From contig JAJYVS010000001.1 of the NCBI GenBank assembly GCA_021791895.1, forward strand, positions 1 to 64,000: 64,000 nucleotides of DNA. The letters run 5' to 3'. This document shows, in pieces, positions 1-9,340 of the stretch. Within the stretch, counting starts at the first letter, position 1. Each line of letters opens with the position of its first letter. The notes beneath the pieces are model-generated. The model was given only the letters and a program-made list of their open reading frames with translations. It had not been told where the DNA came from and did no database searches. Both the position numbers and the translations under genes were made by a program. Source of the stretch: Actinomycetes bacterium (GTDB taxonomy: Bacteria; Actinomycetota; Acidimicrobiia; Acidimicrobiales; RAAP-2).

Positions 1-135
1 GAAGTAGTCGTCGCCGAAGAGCCGCTGGCCGTGGTCGGCCAACAGGCGGTAGATCGACCCCTCCTTCAGGCGATCGCCCAGGATCTCCCTCGGATTCTCG
101 AAGCGCTGCTGGACCTTTGCCCGACCGAGTGCCAT
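1..135 (-). CDS. Transposase N-terminus, IS1182-like (runs off left edge)
   Basis: A 45-codon open frame begins at ATG (133-135) and continues past base 1. The visible N-terminus includes RFENPREILGDR and EGSIYRLLADHGQRLFGDDY. It resembles, from memory, the start of IS1182-family (DUF772-containing) transposases. The catalytic part is outside the window, so the family call rests on these 45 residues alone. It lies 64 bases downstream of DUF2469 on the same strand. If it is an insertion sequence, one terminal inverted repeat should lie in 136-200; I could not identify it without the other end. Confidence 0.55.
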   Translation of the reverse strand, partial: MALGRAKVQQRFENPREILGDRLKEGSIYRLLADHGQRLFGDDYF

Positions 136-199
136 GGACAAATTCTCGCCGACCCGCCAACATTTCGCGAATCGACAACTCGATTACTTCAGGGGCGTC

Positions 200-490
200 C
201 TAGAGCTCCTTCTCGGCCAGCCGCTCCACGTTCACGTCCTTGAACGAGATCACCCGCACCGAGGGGACGAAGCGGGCCGGGCGGTACATGTCCCAGACCC
301 AGGCGTCGGTGAGCTCCAGTTCGACGCAGGTCGGCGTGCCGTCGCGCACCTGCATGGCCACCTCGTTGGCCAGGTAGAACCGGCGCTCGGTCTCGACCAC
401 GTAGGAGAACATCGGTAGGACGGCCCGGTACTCCTGGACCAGGGCGAGCTCGATCTCCGCCTCGTACTGCTCGAGCTCCTCCTCGCTCAA
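200..490 (-). CDS. DUF2469 family protein
   Basis: A 96-residue acidic protein of the actinobacterial DUF2469 family, recognised by YVVETERRFYLANEV, WVWDMYRPARFV and VRVISFKDVNVE. Its biochemical function is not known. In other actinobacteria it sits just after rnhB in the rplS-lepB-rnhB block. Here it follows rplS directly, 43 bases downstream, so lepB and rnhB are absent from between them. The start is TTG at 490, which keeps the expected EEELEQYEAEI opening. It ends with TAG, showing that TAG is an ordinary stop in this genome. Confidence 0.9.
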   Translation of the reverse strand: MSEEELEQYEAEIELALVQEYRAVLPMFSYVVETERRFYLANEVAMQVRDGTPTCVELELTDAWVWDMYRPARFVPSVRVISFKDVNVERLAEKEL

Positions 491-533
491 GGACCCACCC
501 GGGGTGCTTGGGCGCCGCGGCCGGACCCCGCCC

Positions 534-887
534 TCACGTCCGGGCGATCCGCCGCTCTTTGATCTTGGCCGACTTCCCGGTGCGGTCCCGCAGGTAGTAC
601 AGCTTGGCCCGGCGCACCGCCCCGAGCGTCACGACCTCGAGCTTGGCGATGGCCGGCGAGTGGACCGGGAAGGTCCGCTCCACCCCGACCCCGAAGCTCA
701 CCTTGCGCACGGTGAAGGTCTCGCTCACCCCGGCGCCCTGGCGACGGATGACCGCCCCCTGGAACACCTGCACCCGCTCCCTCGACCCCTCGACCACCCG
801 CACGTGCACCTTCAACGTGTCGCCGGGCCGGAAGTCGGGGACGTCGTCACGCAGGCTGTCGCGGTCGATGAGCTCGGTCGGGTGCAT
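534..887 (-). CDS. rplS: 50S ribosomal protein L19
   Basis: A 117-residue protein matching bL19 over its full usual length. It has the [19 protein letters not shown] segment, the [12 protein letters not shown] strand and the C-terminal [20 protein letters not shown] tail. bL19 lies at the interface of the two ribosomal subunits. The ATG at 887 is preceded by an AAGGA ribosome-binding site about eight bases upstream. It closes the rpsP-khpA-rimM-trmD-rplS operon, the standard bacterial order, with 65 bases between it and trmD. Confidence 0.98.
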   Translation of the reverse strand: MHPTELIDRDSLRDDVPDFRPGDTLKVHVRVVEGSRERVQVFQGAVIRRQGAGVSETFTVRKVSFGVGVERTFPVHSPAIAKLEVVTLGAVRRAKLYYLRDRTGKSAKIKERRIART

Positions 888-952
888 GGGAGCGGTCCTT
901 GTGGTCGTTGGGGTCGGCGGGGCCGTGGGCGAGTGGCGCGGCCGCGGACGGG

Positions 953-1717
953 CTACTCATGGTAGCCCCTCTCGGCGAGCAGCCGGCCGTGGCCGGCCGC
1001 ACGGAGCAGGGCCACCTCGTCGGCGACCAGGCCGCCGCGAGCCGCGATCAGGTCCGGTCGCCGGGACAGGGTCCGGGCCAGCGCCTCGGCCCGGCGCCAG
1101 CGGGCGACCGCGCCGTGGTCCCCCGAGACGAGCACCTCGGGGACCGACCACCCCCGGAAGTCGGCCGGCCTCGTGTACTGGGGGTACTCGAGCAGGCCGG
1201 CGGTGAAGCTCTCCTCGAGGGGCGACTCGGCGTTGCCGAGCACCCCGGGCACGAGGCGGGACAGCGCCTCGATGACCACCAGGGCCGCCGCCTCACCCCC
1301 CGAGAGCACCACGTCGCCGACCGAGAGCTCCCCGTCGACCAGGTGGTCGGCCACCCGCTGGTCCACCCCTTCGTAGCGGCCGCACAGAAGCGAGCACCCC
1401 CCGCTCGCCGCGAGCTCCCGTGCCGCCGCCTGGTCGAACCGGCGACCACCGGGCGAGAGCAAGAGGAGGGGGCGGGCGATCGGGCCGGCGGCGTCGGCCG
1501 CCTCCACCGCTCTGAACAGCGGGGCGCAGGCGAGCACCATGCCGGCCCCCCCGCCGAAGGGGGCGTCGTCGACCGAGCGGCGGGGGTCGTCGGCCCCCGC
1601 CCGCAGGTCGTGCACCACCACGTCGAGCAGGCCCCGCTCCCGGCCCCGGCCGAGCAGGCCGCCGCCGCAGTACCGGTCGACCAGGTCGGGGAAGATGGTG
1701 AAGACGTCGATGCGCAC
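953..1717 (-). CDS. trmD: tRNA (guanine-37-N1)-methyltransferase
   Basis: A 254-residue SPOUT methyltransferase that puts the N1-methyl group on G37 of tRNAs, using S-adenosylmethionine, and so prevents +1 frameshifting. The trefoil-knot SAM site is visible as GGGAGM at residues 55-60, [12 protein letters not shown] near 111-122 and [11 protein letters not shown] near 132-142. Length is normal for the family. The ATG is four bases past the rimM stop, so the two genes are probably translated together. Position between rimM and rplS is the canonical one. Confidence 0.98.
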   Translation of the reverse strand: MRIDVFTIFPDLVDRYCGGGLLGRGRERGLLDVVVHDLRAGADDPRRSVDDAPFGGGAGMVLACAPLFRAVEAADAAGPIARPLLLLSPGGRRFDQAAARELAASGGCSLLCGRYEGVDQRVADHLVDGELSVGDVVLSGGEAAALVVIEALSRLVPGVLGNAESPLEESFTAGLLEYPQYTRPADFRGWSVPEVLVSGDHGAVARWRRAEALARTLSRRPDLIAARGGLVADEVALLRAAGHGRLLAERGYHE

Positions 1718-1720
1718 CGC

Positions 1721-2200
1721 TCAGCCCACCAGGCCGGCGGGGACGTCGACCACCACGTTGCCACCGGGCTCGAAGGAGACCACGAAGCGCAACGGCACCA
1801 GGGCACCGCCGGAGAGCACGAGCAGGTCGCTCGCCGGGTTCTCCTCGAGGCCCTCGACCACCCCGAGCTCCTGCCCGTCGGTCGAGACCACCACCGCACC
1901 GACCAGTTCATGCACCCACAGGGTGCCAGGGAGCTCGACCGGTGCCGCTTCGAGGACCAGCCCCCGGAGGGCCTCGGCCCCCGCCCGGTCCTCGACGCCG
2001 CGGAACCGCACCAGGTGCCGGTGGCTCTGGGGCCGGGAGGCCTCGACGGTCAGCTCGCCGCGCTCGGTGGCGAGCACCGAGCCCGGCGCGAGGCGGGAGC
2101 CGTCCCCCCAGAGGTCGACCACGACCTCGCCGGCCAGGCCGTGGGCCCGGGCGACGCGGCCCACCTCCAGGCGGACGGGACGCCTCGAACCGGCACCCAC
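1721..2200 (-). CDS. rimM: Ribosome maturation factor RimM
   Basis: A 159-residue 30S assembly factor. The N-terminal RimM barrel starts RLEVGRVARAHGLAGEVVVD and the C-terminal PRC-barrel contains LWVHELVGAVVVSTDG and PLRFVVSFEPGGNVVVDVP. RimM binds S19 and helps mature the head of the 30S subunit. The start is GTG at 2200, ten bases after the khpA stop. Longer readings through this stretch in other frames are GC-driven shadows. Confidence 0.96.
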   Translation of the reverse strand: MGAGSRRPVRLEVGRVARAHGLAGEVVVDLWGDGSRLAPGSVLATERGELTVEASRPQSHRHLVRFRGVEDRAGAEALRGLVLEAAPVELPGTLWVHELVGAVVVSTDGQELGVVEGLEENPASDLLVLSGGALVPLRFVVSFEPGGNVVVDVPAGLVG

Positions 2201-2210
2201 CGGGCGGGCC

Positions 2211-2603
2211 TCAGTCGTCGACGATGTCGACGCTCACCTGGGTCCCGTCGCGGGCCCCGGCCGCGCCCACGAGGGCACGGATGGCCTGGGCGGTCCGTCC
2301 CCGGCGGCCGATGACCCGGCCCATGTCCTCGGGGGCGACGTGGACCCGCAGCACGAGCGAGCCCCGCCGGTGTTCGGTCTCCACCACCACGGCGTCGGGC
2401 TCGTCGGCCAGCGCTCGGGTCAGGTAAGTGAGGACGGTCAACGGCGTGGAGCTTTCGGACCGGTTGTCGTCGTCGTCCCGACCGCCCCCGCCGGCGCGGG
2501 CGTTGACGTCGCCTTCCTCGTAGCCGAGGTCGTCGTCGTCGGGTTCCTCGGCGTCACCACCGGCAATGGTGTTGACGTCGCCCGCTTCGTAATCGCCGCT
2601 CAC
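2211..2603 (-). CDS. khpA: KhpA-type KH RNA-binding protein with repeated acidic N-terminus
   Basis: A 130-residue protein. The last 75 or so residues are a KH domain with the nucleic-acid loop [15 protein letters not shown], the usual stand-alone KhpA found between rpsP and rimM. KhpA partners KhpB in RNA binding and cell-size control in firmicutes. The start is GTG at 2603 overlapping the rpsP stop as GTGA, preferred over the upstream start at 2696, which would run through rpsP. Unusually, residues 1 to about 50 hold two copies of an acidic unit, Y-E-x-GDVN-x-x-AGG followed by a DDDD run. Typical KhpA proteins, about 75-85 residues long, lack this extension. Confidence 0.9.
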   Translation of the reverse strand: MSGDYEAGDVNTIAGGDAEEPDDDDLGYEEGDVNARAGGGGRDDDDNRSESSTPLTVLTYLTRALADEPDAVVVETEHRRGSLVLRVHVAPEDMGRVIGRRGRTAQAIRALVGAAGARDGTQVSVDIVDD

Positions 2604-2884
2604 TTGGGCCGGGCCGCCTGGAACTCGTCCCACGCCCCCGACGCCTTGAGCAGTCGTTCGACCCGTTCGGTCGGCTGGGCCCCCTGGCCCAACCACTTGA
2701 GCGCCTTGGCGTTGTCGATGCTGACGAGCGCCTCGGGCTCGGCCGTCGAGCGGCCGCGGGGCGCGTAGGTGCCCAGGATCTCCAGGAACCGGCCGTCCCG
2801 GGGTGACCGGCTGTCGGCCGCGACCACCCGGTAGGTCGGTTGCTTCTTCTTGCCCATCCGCACGAGGCGGAGCTTCACTGCCAC
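2600..2884 (-). CDS. rpsP: 30S ribosomal protein S16
   Basis: A 94-residue bS16 with the family opening [20 protein letters not shown] and the [18 protein letters not shown] segment. GTG at 2884 was chosen because it gives the conserved N-terminus and is preceded by GGAGG about nine bases upstream. The longer reading from 2935 adds residues not found in S16. It begins the rpsP-khpA-rimM-trmD-rplS operon, and its stop overlaps the khpA start by four bases. Confidence 0.97.
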   Translation of the reverse strand: MAVKLRLVRMGKKKQPTYRVVAADSRSPRDGRFLEILGTYAPRGRSTAEPEALVSIDNAKALKWLGQGAQPTERVERLLKASGAWDEFQAARPK

Positions 2885-3046
2885 CGGTTCGTTCCTCCGT
2901 CGGTCATCGGCTGGCGGGCGCCGGCCGACGTCCACCAGGGGCGTCGATCGAGGGCACCACGCCTCGCGGTCCGGGGGACCCCGTCACCGCTGCTCTCCCC
3001 ATTCTCGCAGATCCAAGCGCCATGACGCCCACCGGCGTCCCCGGGG

Positions 3047-4549
3047 TCATCGCCCCTTGGGCGGGGTTACCCGGCCGCCCTTCTTCTTGGCGTTGCGCCG
3101 GCCCTTCGCCCCGGCCGGCTGGCCGGTGGGTGCCGGGGGCCGGGGGGGCCCGTTGCCGGCCATCATGCCGGCCAGAGTCTCCTCGGCCCCGCCGCTCTTG
3201 GCCATCTCGCGGGCCGCGGCCAGCCGCCCCAGGCGACCGCCGCCCCCCATGGCCGGCATCGCGCCGGACCCGACGCTCCGCATCATCTTCTGCATCTCCT
3301 TGAACTGCTTGAGGAGCTGGTTCACCTCCTGGGCGCTCGTGCCGCTCCCCCGGGCGATGCGGACCCGGCGGGAGCCGTCGATGATGACCGGATCGGCCCG
3401 CTCGGCCGGCGTCATGGACCGGACGATGGCCTCGATCCGGGACACCTGGGAGTCGTCGATCTGGTCCGCCGCCTGGCGCAGCTCCTTGTTCATGCCCGGC
3501 ATGAGCCGCAGGATGCCGCCCAACGACCCCATCTTCTGGACCTGGTGGAGCTGCTCCAAGAAGTCGTCCAGGCCGAAGCGGCCCGACAGCATCCGGTCGG
3601 CCGAGCGGGCGACCACCTCTTGGTCCATGGTCCGCTCGGCCTGCTCGATCAGGGTCAGCACGTCGCCCATGCCGAGGATCCGGTCGGCCATCCGGTCCGG
3701 GTGGAAGAGATCCAGATCGGCCAGGCGCTCGCCGGTGGAGGCGAACACAATCGGCCGCCCGACCACCTCCTTCACGCTGAGCGCGGCCCCGCCCCGGGCG
3801 TCGCTGTCGAGCTTGGAGAGGATGACGCCGTCCAAGGCCAGGGTCTCGTGGAACGCCCGGGCGGTGGCCACGGCGTCCTGGCCGGTCATGGCGTCGATCA
3901 CGAGGAACGTGTAGTGGGGCTCGGTCCGCTTCGAGATCCGGCGGACCTCGTCCATGAGCGCCTCGTCGATGCTGAGGCGCCCGGCGGTGTCGATGATGCA
4001 GACGTCGCGCCCGAGGCGCCGGGCCTCGGCCACCCCGGCGACGGCCGTGGCCACCGGATCACCCGGTTCGCTGAACACGCTGACCTGCGCCGAAGCCCCG
4101 AGCACCCGGAGCTGCTCGACGGCGGCGGGACGCTGGAGGTCGGCCCCGACCAACAGCGGGTTGCGTCCCTGGGCCTTCCACCACCGGGCGAGCTTGGCCG
4201 CCACGGTGGTCTTGCCCGCGCCCTGCAGGCCGGCCAGGAGGACCACCGTCGGCGGGCGCGACGCATAGGTCAGCCGCAGCGCCTCGCCGCCCAGGGCCTC
4301 CACCAACTGCTCGTGGACCGCCTTCACCACCTGCTGGCCCGGCGAGAGGCTCTTGGACAGGACGACCCCGCTGCAGCGGGCCCGCACCGCCTCGACGAAG
4401 TGGCGGGCCACCCCGAGCTCGACGTCCGCCTCGAGCAGGGCGGTGCGGATCTCGGCCAGAGCCTCGTCGAGGTCGGCGGGCGAGATCCTCCCTCGGCTCC
4501 TCAGTCGGCCGGCGACGCGTTCGAGCCGCTCGGAGAGTGCGTCGAACAT
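3047..4549 (-). CDS. ffh: Signal recognition particle protein Ffh (SRP54)
   Basis: A 500-residue SRP GTPase that binds 4.5S RNA and signal sequences and delivers ribosomes to FtsY. The N domain is residues 1-95. The G domain has P-loop GLQGAGKTT (107-115), DTAGR (187-191) and SKLDSDARGG (from 245). The methionine-rich M domain contains the RNA-binding RIARGSG and MKxMGSL/MPGM-like segments and a basic Gly/Pro tail. It lies 23 bases downstream of ftsY, with its receptor in the same operon. Confidence 0.98.
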   Translation of the reverse strand: MFDALSERLERVAGRLRSRGRISPADLDEALAEIRTALLEADVELGVARHFVEAVRARCSGVVLSKSLSPGQQVVKAVHEQLVEALGGEALRLTYASRPPTVVLLAGLQGAGKTTVAAKLARWWKAQGRNPLLVGADLQRPAAVEQLRVLGASAQVSVFSEPGDPVATAVAGVAEARRLGRDVCIIDTAGRLSIDEALMDEVRRISKRTEPHYTFLVIDAMTGQDAVATARAFHETLALDGVILSKLDSDARGGAALSVKEVVGRPIVFASTGERLADLDLFHPDRMADRILGMGDVLTLIEQAERTMDQEVVARSADRMLSGRFGLDDFLEQLHQVQKMGSLGGILRLMPGMNKELRQAADQIDDSQVSRIEAIVRSMTPAERADPVIIDGSRRVRIARGSGTSAQEVNQLLKQFKEMQKMMRSVGSGAMPAMGGGGRLGRLAAAREMAKSGGAEETLAGMMAGNGPPRPPAPTGQPAGAKGRRNAKKKGGRVTPPKGR

Positions 4550-4572
4550 GGGACGTTCAGGCTATCGGAGCC

Positions 4573-5685
4573 CTACACCCCGACCAACGCATCGACGAAG
4601 GCCGCCGGCTCGAAGGCGACCAGATCGGCCGGTCCCTCGCCCACACCGACCAGCTTCACCGGCAGGTGCAGCTGACGCTCGATCGGGATGACCACCCCGC
4701 CCTTGGCCGTCCCGTCCAGCTTCGTCAAGACCACGCCGGTCACCCCGACCGCCTCGGTGAACTCGCGCGCCTGGGCGAGGGCGTTCTGGCCGGTGGTGGC
4801 GTCGAGGACCAGCAGGACCTCGGTTACCCTCCCGGGCTCGCGGTCGGCCACCCGGCGGATCTTGCGCAGCTCCTCCACCAGGTTGACCTTGGTGTGCAGC
4901 CGCCCGGCGGTGTCCGCCAGGACCAGGTGGTTGCCGCGGGCCTTCGCCCGCTGCACGGCGTCGAACACGACCGAGGAGGGGTCCGACCCCTCGGCCCCCC
5001 GGATGAGCTCGGCCCCGGCCCGCTCGGCCCACAGGGCGAGCTGGTCGGCGGCGGCGGCCCGGAAGGTGTCACCGGCGGCCAGCAGCACCGAGTCGCCCTC
5101 GTCCCGTCGGGCGAGGGCCAGCTTGCCGATGGTGGTGGTCTTGCCCACCCCGTTCACCCCGACGAAGAGCCACACGTCCACGACGCCGGGCTCGCGGTCG
5201 ACCCGCAACGAGCGGTCGGGGTTCTCCGAGAAGATCTCGACCAGCTGGCCCGAGAGGACCGAGAGGACGCCGTCGGCACCGCGCTCGGGGCGCTGGCGCA
5301 ACGAGGCCACGAGGTCCGTGGTGGTCTCGACCCCCACGTCGGCCCGCAACAGGGCCTCCTCGGCGGCGTCGATCGCCGCGGCGAGCTCGCCCCGGGCGCC
5401 GAGCGCCCGCAGGGGAGCGAAGAGCCCGCGGGTCCGGCCCAACCGGTCGCGCAGGGCCGGCGCCGCCCCCGTCCCCTCCGACCCCGGCCCGGGCTCGGGC
5501 TCGGGCTCGGGGGCCAGGGGTGCCGCGTTCGGCGGGACGGCGGTCGACCGTCGGGTGGCGACGGCCGCCGGGGCCGCCGGCGCCGCCGGCGGCCCGGGAG
5601 ACCGCCGGCGCCGGGTCGAGGTCGCGACGGCGGTCGACAGCGCGACCAGCGCGAGGACTCCGAGCACGATCCACAGGGCGATCAC
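4573..5685 (-). CDS. ftsY: SRP receptor GTPase FtsY
   Basis: A 370-residue receptor for the signal recognition particle. It starts with a hydrophobic segment (residues 2-21) that can anchor it in the membrane, as in other actinobacterial FtsY proteins. An Ala/Pro and acidic linker follows, then the NG domain. GTPase motifs are GVNGVGKTTT (176-185), DTAGR (258-262) and TKLDGTAKGG (from 321). It is co-directional with smc upstream and ffh downstream. Confidence 0.97.
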   Translation of the reverse strand: MIALWIVLGVLALVALSTAVATSTRRRRSPGPPAAPAAPAAVATRRSTAVPPNAAPLAPEPEPEPGPGSEGTGAAPALRDRLGRTRGLFAPLRALGARGELAAAIDAAEEALLRADVGVETTTDLVASLRQRPERGADGVLSVLSGQLVEIFSENPDRSLRVDREPGVVDVWLFVGVNGVGKTTTIGKLALARRDEGDSVLLAAGDTFRAAAADQLALWAERAGAELIRGAEGSDPSSVVFDAVQRAKARGNHLVLADTAGRLHTKVNLVEELRKIRRVADREPGRVTEVLLVLDATTGQNALAQAREFTEAVGVTGVVLTKLDGTAKGGVVIPIERQLHLPVKLVGVGEGPADLVAFEPAAFVDALVGV

Positions 5686-5773
5686 CGGGGGTCGAGCCTA
5701 CCCACCGCCCACCGGGTGCAGGCCCGACAGGCTCGCCTCGAGCGCCCGGCACCGCGGTGGCCGGACGGTCCGC

Positions 5774-8700
5774 TCAGGACGCGGCGAGCTCGGTCTGGTC
5801 CTCCGAGCGATCGGCGACCCGCTGGCTCACCACCTGGGAGGAGCCGCCGGGCGCCATGGTCACGCCGTAGAGGGCGTCGGCCGCCTCCATGGTCCGCTTC
5901 TGGTGCGAGACCACGATCAGCTGGGCCTCGTTGCGGAACTCGTGCACCATGGCCAAGAACCGGTGCAGGTTCACGTCGTCGAGGGCCGCCTCCACCTCGT
6001 CCATGAGGTAGAAGGGCGACGGTCGGCTGCGGAACACGGCGAACAGGAAGGCGAGCGCGGAGAGCGAACGCTCGCCGCCCGAGAGGAGCGAGACTCGCCG
6101 GACCGTGCGGCCGGCCGGACGGATCTCGATGTCGACCCCGGTGCTCAAGAGATCCTCGGGATCGGTCAGCACGAGTCGTCCGGTGCCGCCGGGGAACAAC
6201 GTGGCCACCAGGTTGGAGAAGTGCTCGTTCACGTCGGCGACCGCGGCGGCGAAGGTCTCGGCGATCTCCCGGTCGAGGGTCCGCACCACCTCTTGGAGCT
6301 CGCGGCGCGCCGAGCGCACGTCGTCGGTCTGGGTCTCGAGCTCCCGGTGCCGCTCCTCCAGCTCGCTCAGCTCCTCGAGCGCCAGCGGGTTGATCGGGCC
6401 CAGACGGGCCAGCTTGGCCGCCAGGGCTTCGGCGTGCTCGGGCGCCGAGACCCCTTCGGGCAGCTCGGGGCAGGCCATCCCGATCACCTCCGGCGCGCTC
6501 AGGGCGAACTGCTGACGCAGCGCGTCGGCGAGCGCCTCGGCCCGCACCTCGACCTCGGCCGCCTCGTGATCGAGGGCGCGGGCCCGGTCGCGCACCTCGG
6601 CCAGGCGGGCCTCGGCCCCGGAGCGCTCGCGCTGGAGGGTCTCGAGCCTCGCTCCGCCGGCCCGGACCGCGTCGAGGTGTCGGCGATAGTCGGCCGACAG
6701 GTCGGCCTCCAAGACCTCCAGAGTCGACCGGCAGGCCGAGACCACCTCGGCCAGGTGGTCGACAGCGGTCACGTCGGCCTCGAGACGCAGGCGCCGACGG
6801 GCGGCGGCCTCCCGCTCCTCGCCGTGCCCGGCCAGGCGCCGCTCGACCTCGGAGCGTCGCTCGAGCAGGACCCGGCGCCGTTCGGCCAGGCCGGCCGAGA
6901 CCAGCTCGAGCCGCTGGCGCGCCTCGGTCAGCCGGGACCGTCGGTCCTCGAGGACCCCGCGAGACGCCTCAGCCTCCTCGGCGCGCTCGGCCGCGGCCAC
7001 CAGGGCCGCCTCCAGCACCGGGATCGACGCCTCATGCTCGGCCAGCACGGCGGCCTCGGCCGCCGCCGACTCGGCCACCTCGACGTGGGTCCGGGCGACG
7101 TCGTCGAGCTCGGCGGACAGACGGGCCAGATCCTTGTCGACCCGGCTGCGCTCGGCGTCGGCCGCCGACGCCTCGGCCAGGTGGCGGTCCAGCCGGCGGG
7201 TGGCACCCAGCGCGTCGGCCCGGGCCCCTTCGTGCGCCGCCCGGGCCTCGGCCAGTCGGGTGGCGACCCCCTCGGCCTTTGCCGCGGCCAGCACCGCCCG
7301 GCCCTCGGCCTCCTCGACCGCCGCCACCGTCACCAGTCGGCTGGAGGAGCGGGTGCGCCAGCCGCTGCGGGCGAACCGGTCGCCCTCGGCCGTGACCACC
7401 ACCAGGTCGGGGCGGTCGAGCGCGAGGTCGATGGCCTGCTCCCATCCTTCGACCGCCACCGCCGGGGCGAGGATGGCGTCGAGCACCGCGTCGAGCGGCC
7501 CTGTGTCCCCGAGGCGGGACCGGACATGGGGGCGCAGGGCCTCGGCCCACGCCGGCAGGTCGGGAAGCGGCGCGGGCCGACCCGAGCCCTCCGGCGCCGG
7601 GAGCACGGCGCCGGCCGTCCCGTGCTGGCGGAGCCGACCGAGCGCGTGCTTGGCCGCAGCGCGCCCCTCGACCACCACGGCCGCCATCGACGCGCCGACC
7701 GCCGCCTCGAACGCCGACTCGTAGCCGGGATCGATCTCGACCAGCTCGACCAGCGCCCCGACCACGCCGTCGGCGCCGCTCAGGACCTCGCGACCCCCGG
7801 AGCCCTGCAGTTCCTGGAGCGCCCGGGCCAGGGCCTCGGCCCGGGCGGCCGAGCGGTGCCGCTCCTGGTCCGCCGCGGCCAGCGCCCGCTCCGCCGCCCC
7901 GGCGTCGGCGGCGGCGAGCTGCGCGCGCTGATCGGCGTCCCGGGCCTCCGTCTCGAGCTCGGCCCCCCGTGCACCCAGCGCCGCTCCGGCCTCCTCCAGC
8001 GCCCGGGCCACCTCGACTAGCTCGAGCTGGCGGGCCCCCAGGGCATCGATCCGGCGTTCGAGGGAAACCAGCCCGGCCCGAGCTTGGGCCACGGTCCGGC
8101 GCAGCACCTCCACCCGGACCCGGGTCACCTGGAGCGCCTCCTCGGCATCGGCCACCCCGTCGCTCGAGCCCCAGGCCCTGTGGTGGGCCGCCTCGTCGGC
8201 GGCCAGCTCGGCCTCCGCCGTGGCCTGCGCCTCGAGCTCGGGGCCGGCGGCCGCCTCGGCCTCGTCGGTCGCGGCCAGCTCGGCCGCGAGACGGGCCCCC
8301 TCGGCCTCCAGGGTCGAGACCACGTCGACGTCGGCGGCGGCGTCGAGCGAGGCCGACAGCGCCCGGCGGCGCTCGGCCAGCACCTGGGCGCTCCCCCGGG
8401 TGCGCTCGAGCAGGGCCCGGACCCGGCCGAGCGCGCCGGCCAGGTCCTCCTCGCGCCGCGAGGCCAGCTCGGCCGCGGCGGCGCTGGCCGCCCGGTCCAG
8501 CTCGAGGAGGCGGGCGCTGAGCGTCTCTTCCTCGTCTCGAAGCGCGCCGAGCGCGTCGGCGCAGTGCCGGCCCCGTTCGGCCAGCTGGGCCAGCTCGGCC
8601 CCGGCCAGGTACTGGCGCAGTTCGGCCAGCTGGGCAGCCAGGGCGGCGTGGCTCCGGGCCGCCGTCGCCTGACGCTCGAGCGGGCGGATCTGCCGCCGCA

Positions 8701-9292
8701 CCTCACGGACCAGGTCGCCGAGCCGCTCCAGGTTCTCCTGGGTGGTGGCGAGACGGCGTTCGGCCCGCTCCCGGCGCTGGCGGTGCTTACGGACCCCGGC
8801 GGCGTCCTCGATGATCGCCCGCCGGTCCTCGGGACGGGCGTTGAGCACCGTGTCGAGCTGGCCCTGGCCGATGATCATGTGCTGCTGACGGCCGACCCCG
8901 GTGTCGCTCAGCAGCTCTTGGATGTCGAGCAGCCGGCATGGCGCGCCGTTGATCGCGTACTCGCTCTCTCCCGAGCGGAACAGGGTCCGGGTGATGGTCA
9001 CCTCGGCCATGTCGATGGGCAGCTTCCCCGCGCTGTTGTCGATGGTGAGCGTGACCTCGGCCCGCCCGAGCGGGGGCCTGGTCGAGCTGCCGGCGAAGAT
9101 GACGTCGGCCATCGTCGCCGAGCGCAGCGACCGGGGACCCTGGGCGCCGAGGACCCAGGTGACGGCGTCGACCACGTTGGACTTGCCGCTGCCGTTGGGC
9201 CCGACCACGACGGTGATGCCCGGCTCGAACTCGAGCACCGTGGGGTCGGCGAAGGACTTGAAGCCCTTCATGCCGAGCGACCGGAGGAACAT
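5774..9292 (-). CDS. smc: Chromosome segregation ATPase SMC
   Basis: A 1172-residue structural-maintenance-of-chromosomes protein, normal length. The head is split between the ends: Walker A GPNGSGKSNVVDAV near residue 33, and the C-terminal signature LLSGGERSLSALAF followed by Walker B FYLMDEVEAALDD. Between them are two long Ala/Glu/Arg-rich coiled coils and a hinge around residues 500-620 (GADGVVGALVELVEIDPGYE). With ScpA and ScpB it condenses and segregates the chromosome. It is followed 88 bases later by ftsY. The long plus-strand frames over this gene are mirror images of its codon bias. Confidence 0.98.
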   Translation of the reverse strand: MFLRSLGMKGFKSFADPTVLEFEPGITVVVGPNGSGKSNVVDAVTWVLGAQGPRSLRSATMADVIFAGSSTRPPLGRAEVTLTIDNSAGKLPIDMAEVTITRTLFRSGESEYAINGAPCRLLDIQELLSDTGVGRQQHMIIGQGQLDTVLNARPEDRRAIIEDAAGVRKHRQRRERAERRLATTQENLERLGDLVREVRRQIRPLERQATAARSHAALAAQLAELRQYLAGAELAQLAERGRHCADALGALRDEEETLSARLLELDRAASAAAAELASRREEDLAGALGRVRALLERTRGSAQVLAERRRALSASLDAAADVDVVSTLEAEGARLAAELAATDEAEAAAGPELEAQATAEAELAADEAAHHRAWGSSDGVADAEEALQVTRVRVEVLRRTVAQARAGLVSLERRIDALGARQLELVEVARALEEAGAALGARGAELETEARDADQRAQLAAADAGAAERALAAADQERHRSAARAEALARALQELQGSGGREVLSGADGVVGALVELVEIDPGYESAFEAAVGASMAAVVVEGRAAAKHALGRLRQHGTAGAVLPAPEGSGRPAPLPDLPAWAEALRPHVRSRLGDTGPLDAVLDAILAPAVAVEGWEQAIDLALDRPDLVVVTAEGDRFARSGWRTRSSSRLVTVAAVEEAEGRAVLAAAKAEGVATRLAEARAAHEGARADALGATRRLDRHLAEASAADAERSRVDKDLARLSAELDDVARTHVEVAESAAAEAAVLAEHEASIPVLEAALVAAAERAEEAEASRGVLEDRRSRLTEARQRLELVSAGLAERRRVLLERRSEVERRLAGHGEEREAAARRRLRLEADVTAVDHLAEVVSACRSTLEVLEADLSADYRRHLDAVRAGGARLETLQRERSGAEARLAEVRDRARALDHEAAEVEVRAEALADALRQQFALSAPEVIGMACPELPEGVSAPEHAEALAAKLARLGPINPLALEELSELEERHRELETQTDDVRSARRELQEVVRTLDREIAETFAAAVADVNEHFSNLVATLFPGGTGRLVLTDPEDLLSTGVDIEIRPAGRTVRRVSLLSGGERSLSALAFLFAVFRSRPSPFYLMDEVEAALDDVNLHRFLAMVHEFRNEAQLIVVSHQKRTMEAADALYGVTMAPGGSSQVVSQRVADRSEDQTELAAS

Positions 9293-9340
9293 CGAGGGGA
9301 CCCTACCAACCGCGACCCGCGTCCCCGGGGACGTGGATCC

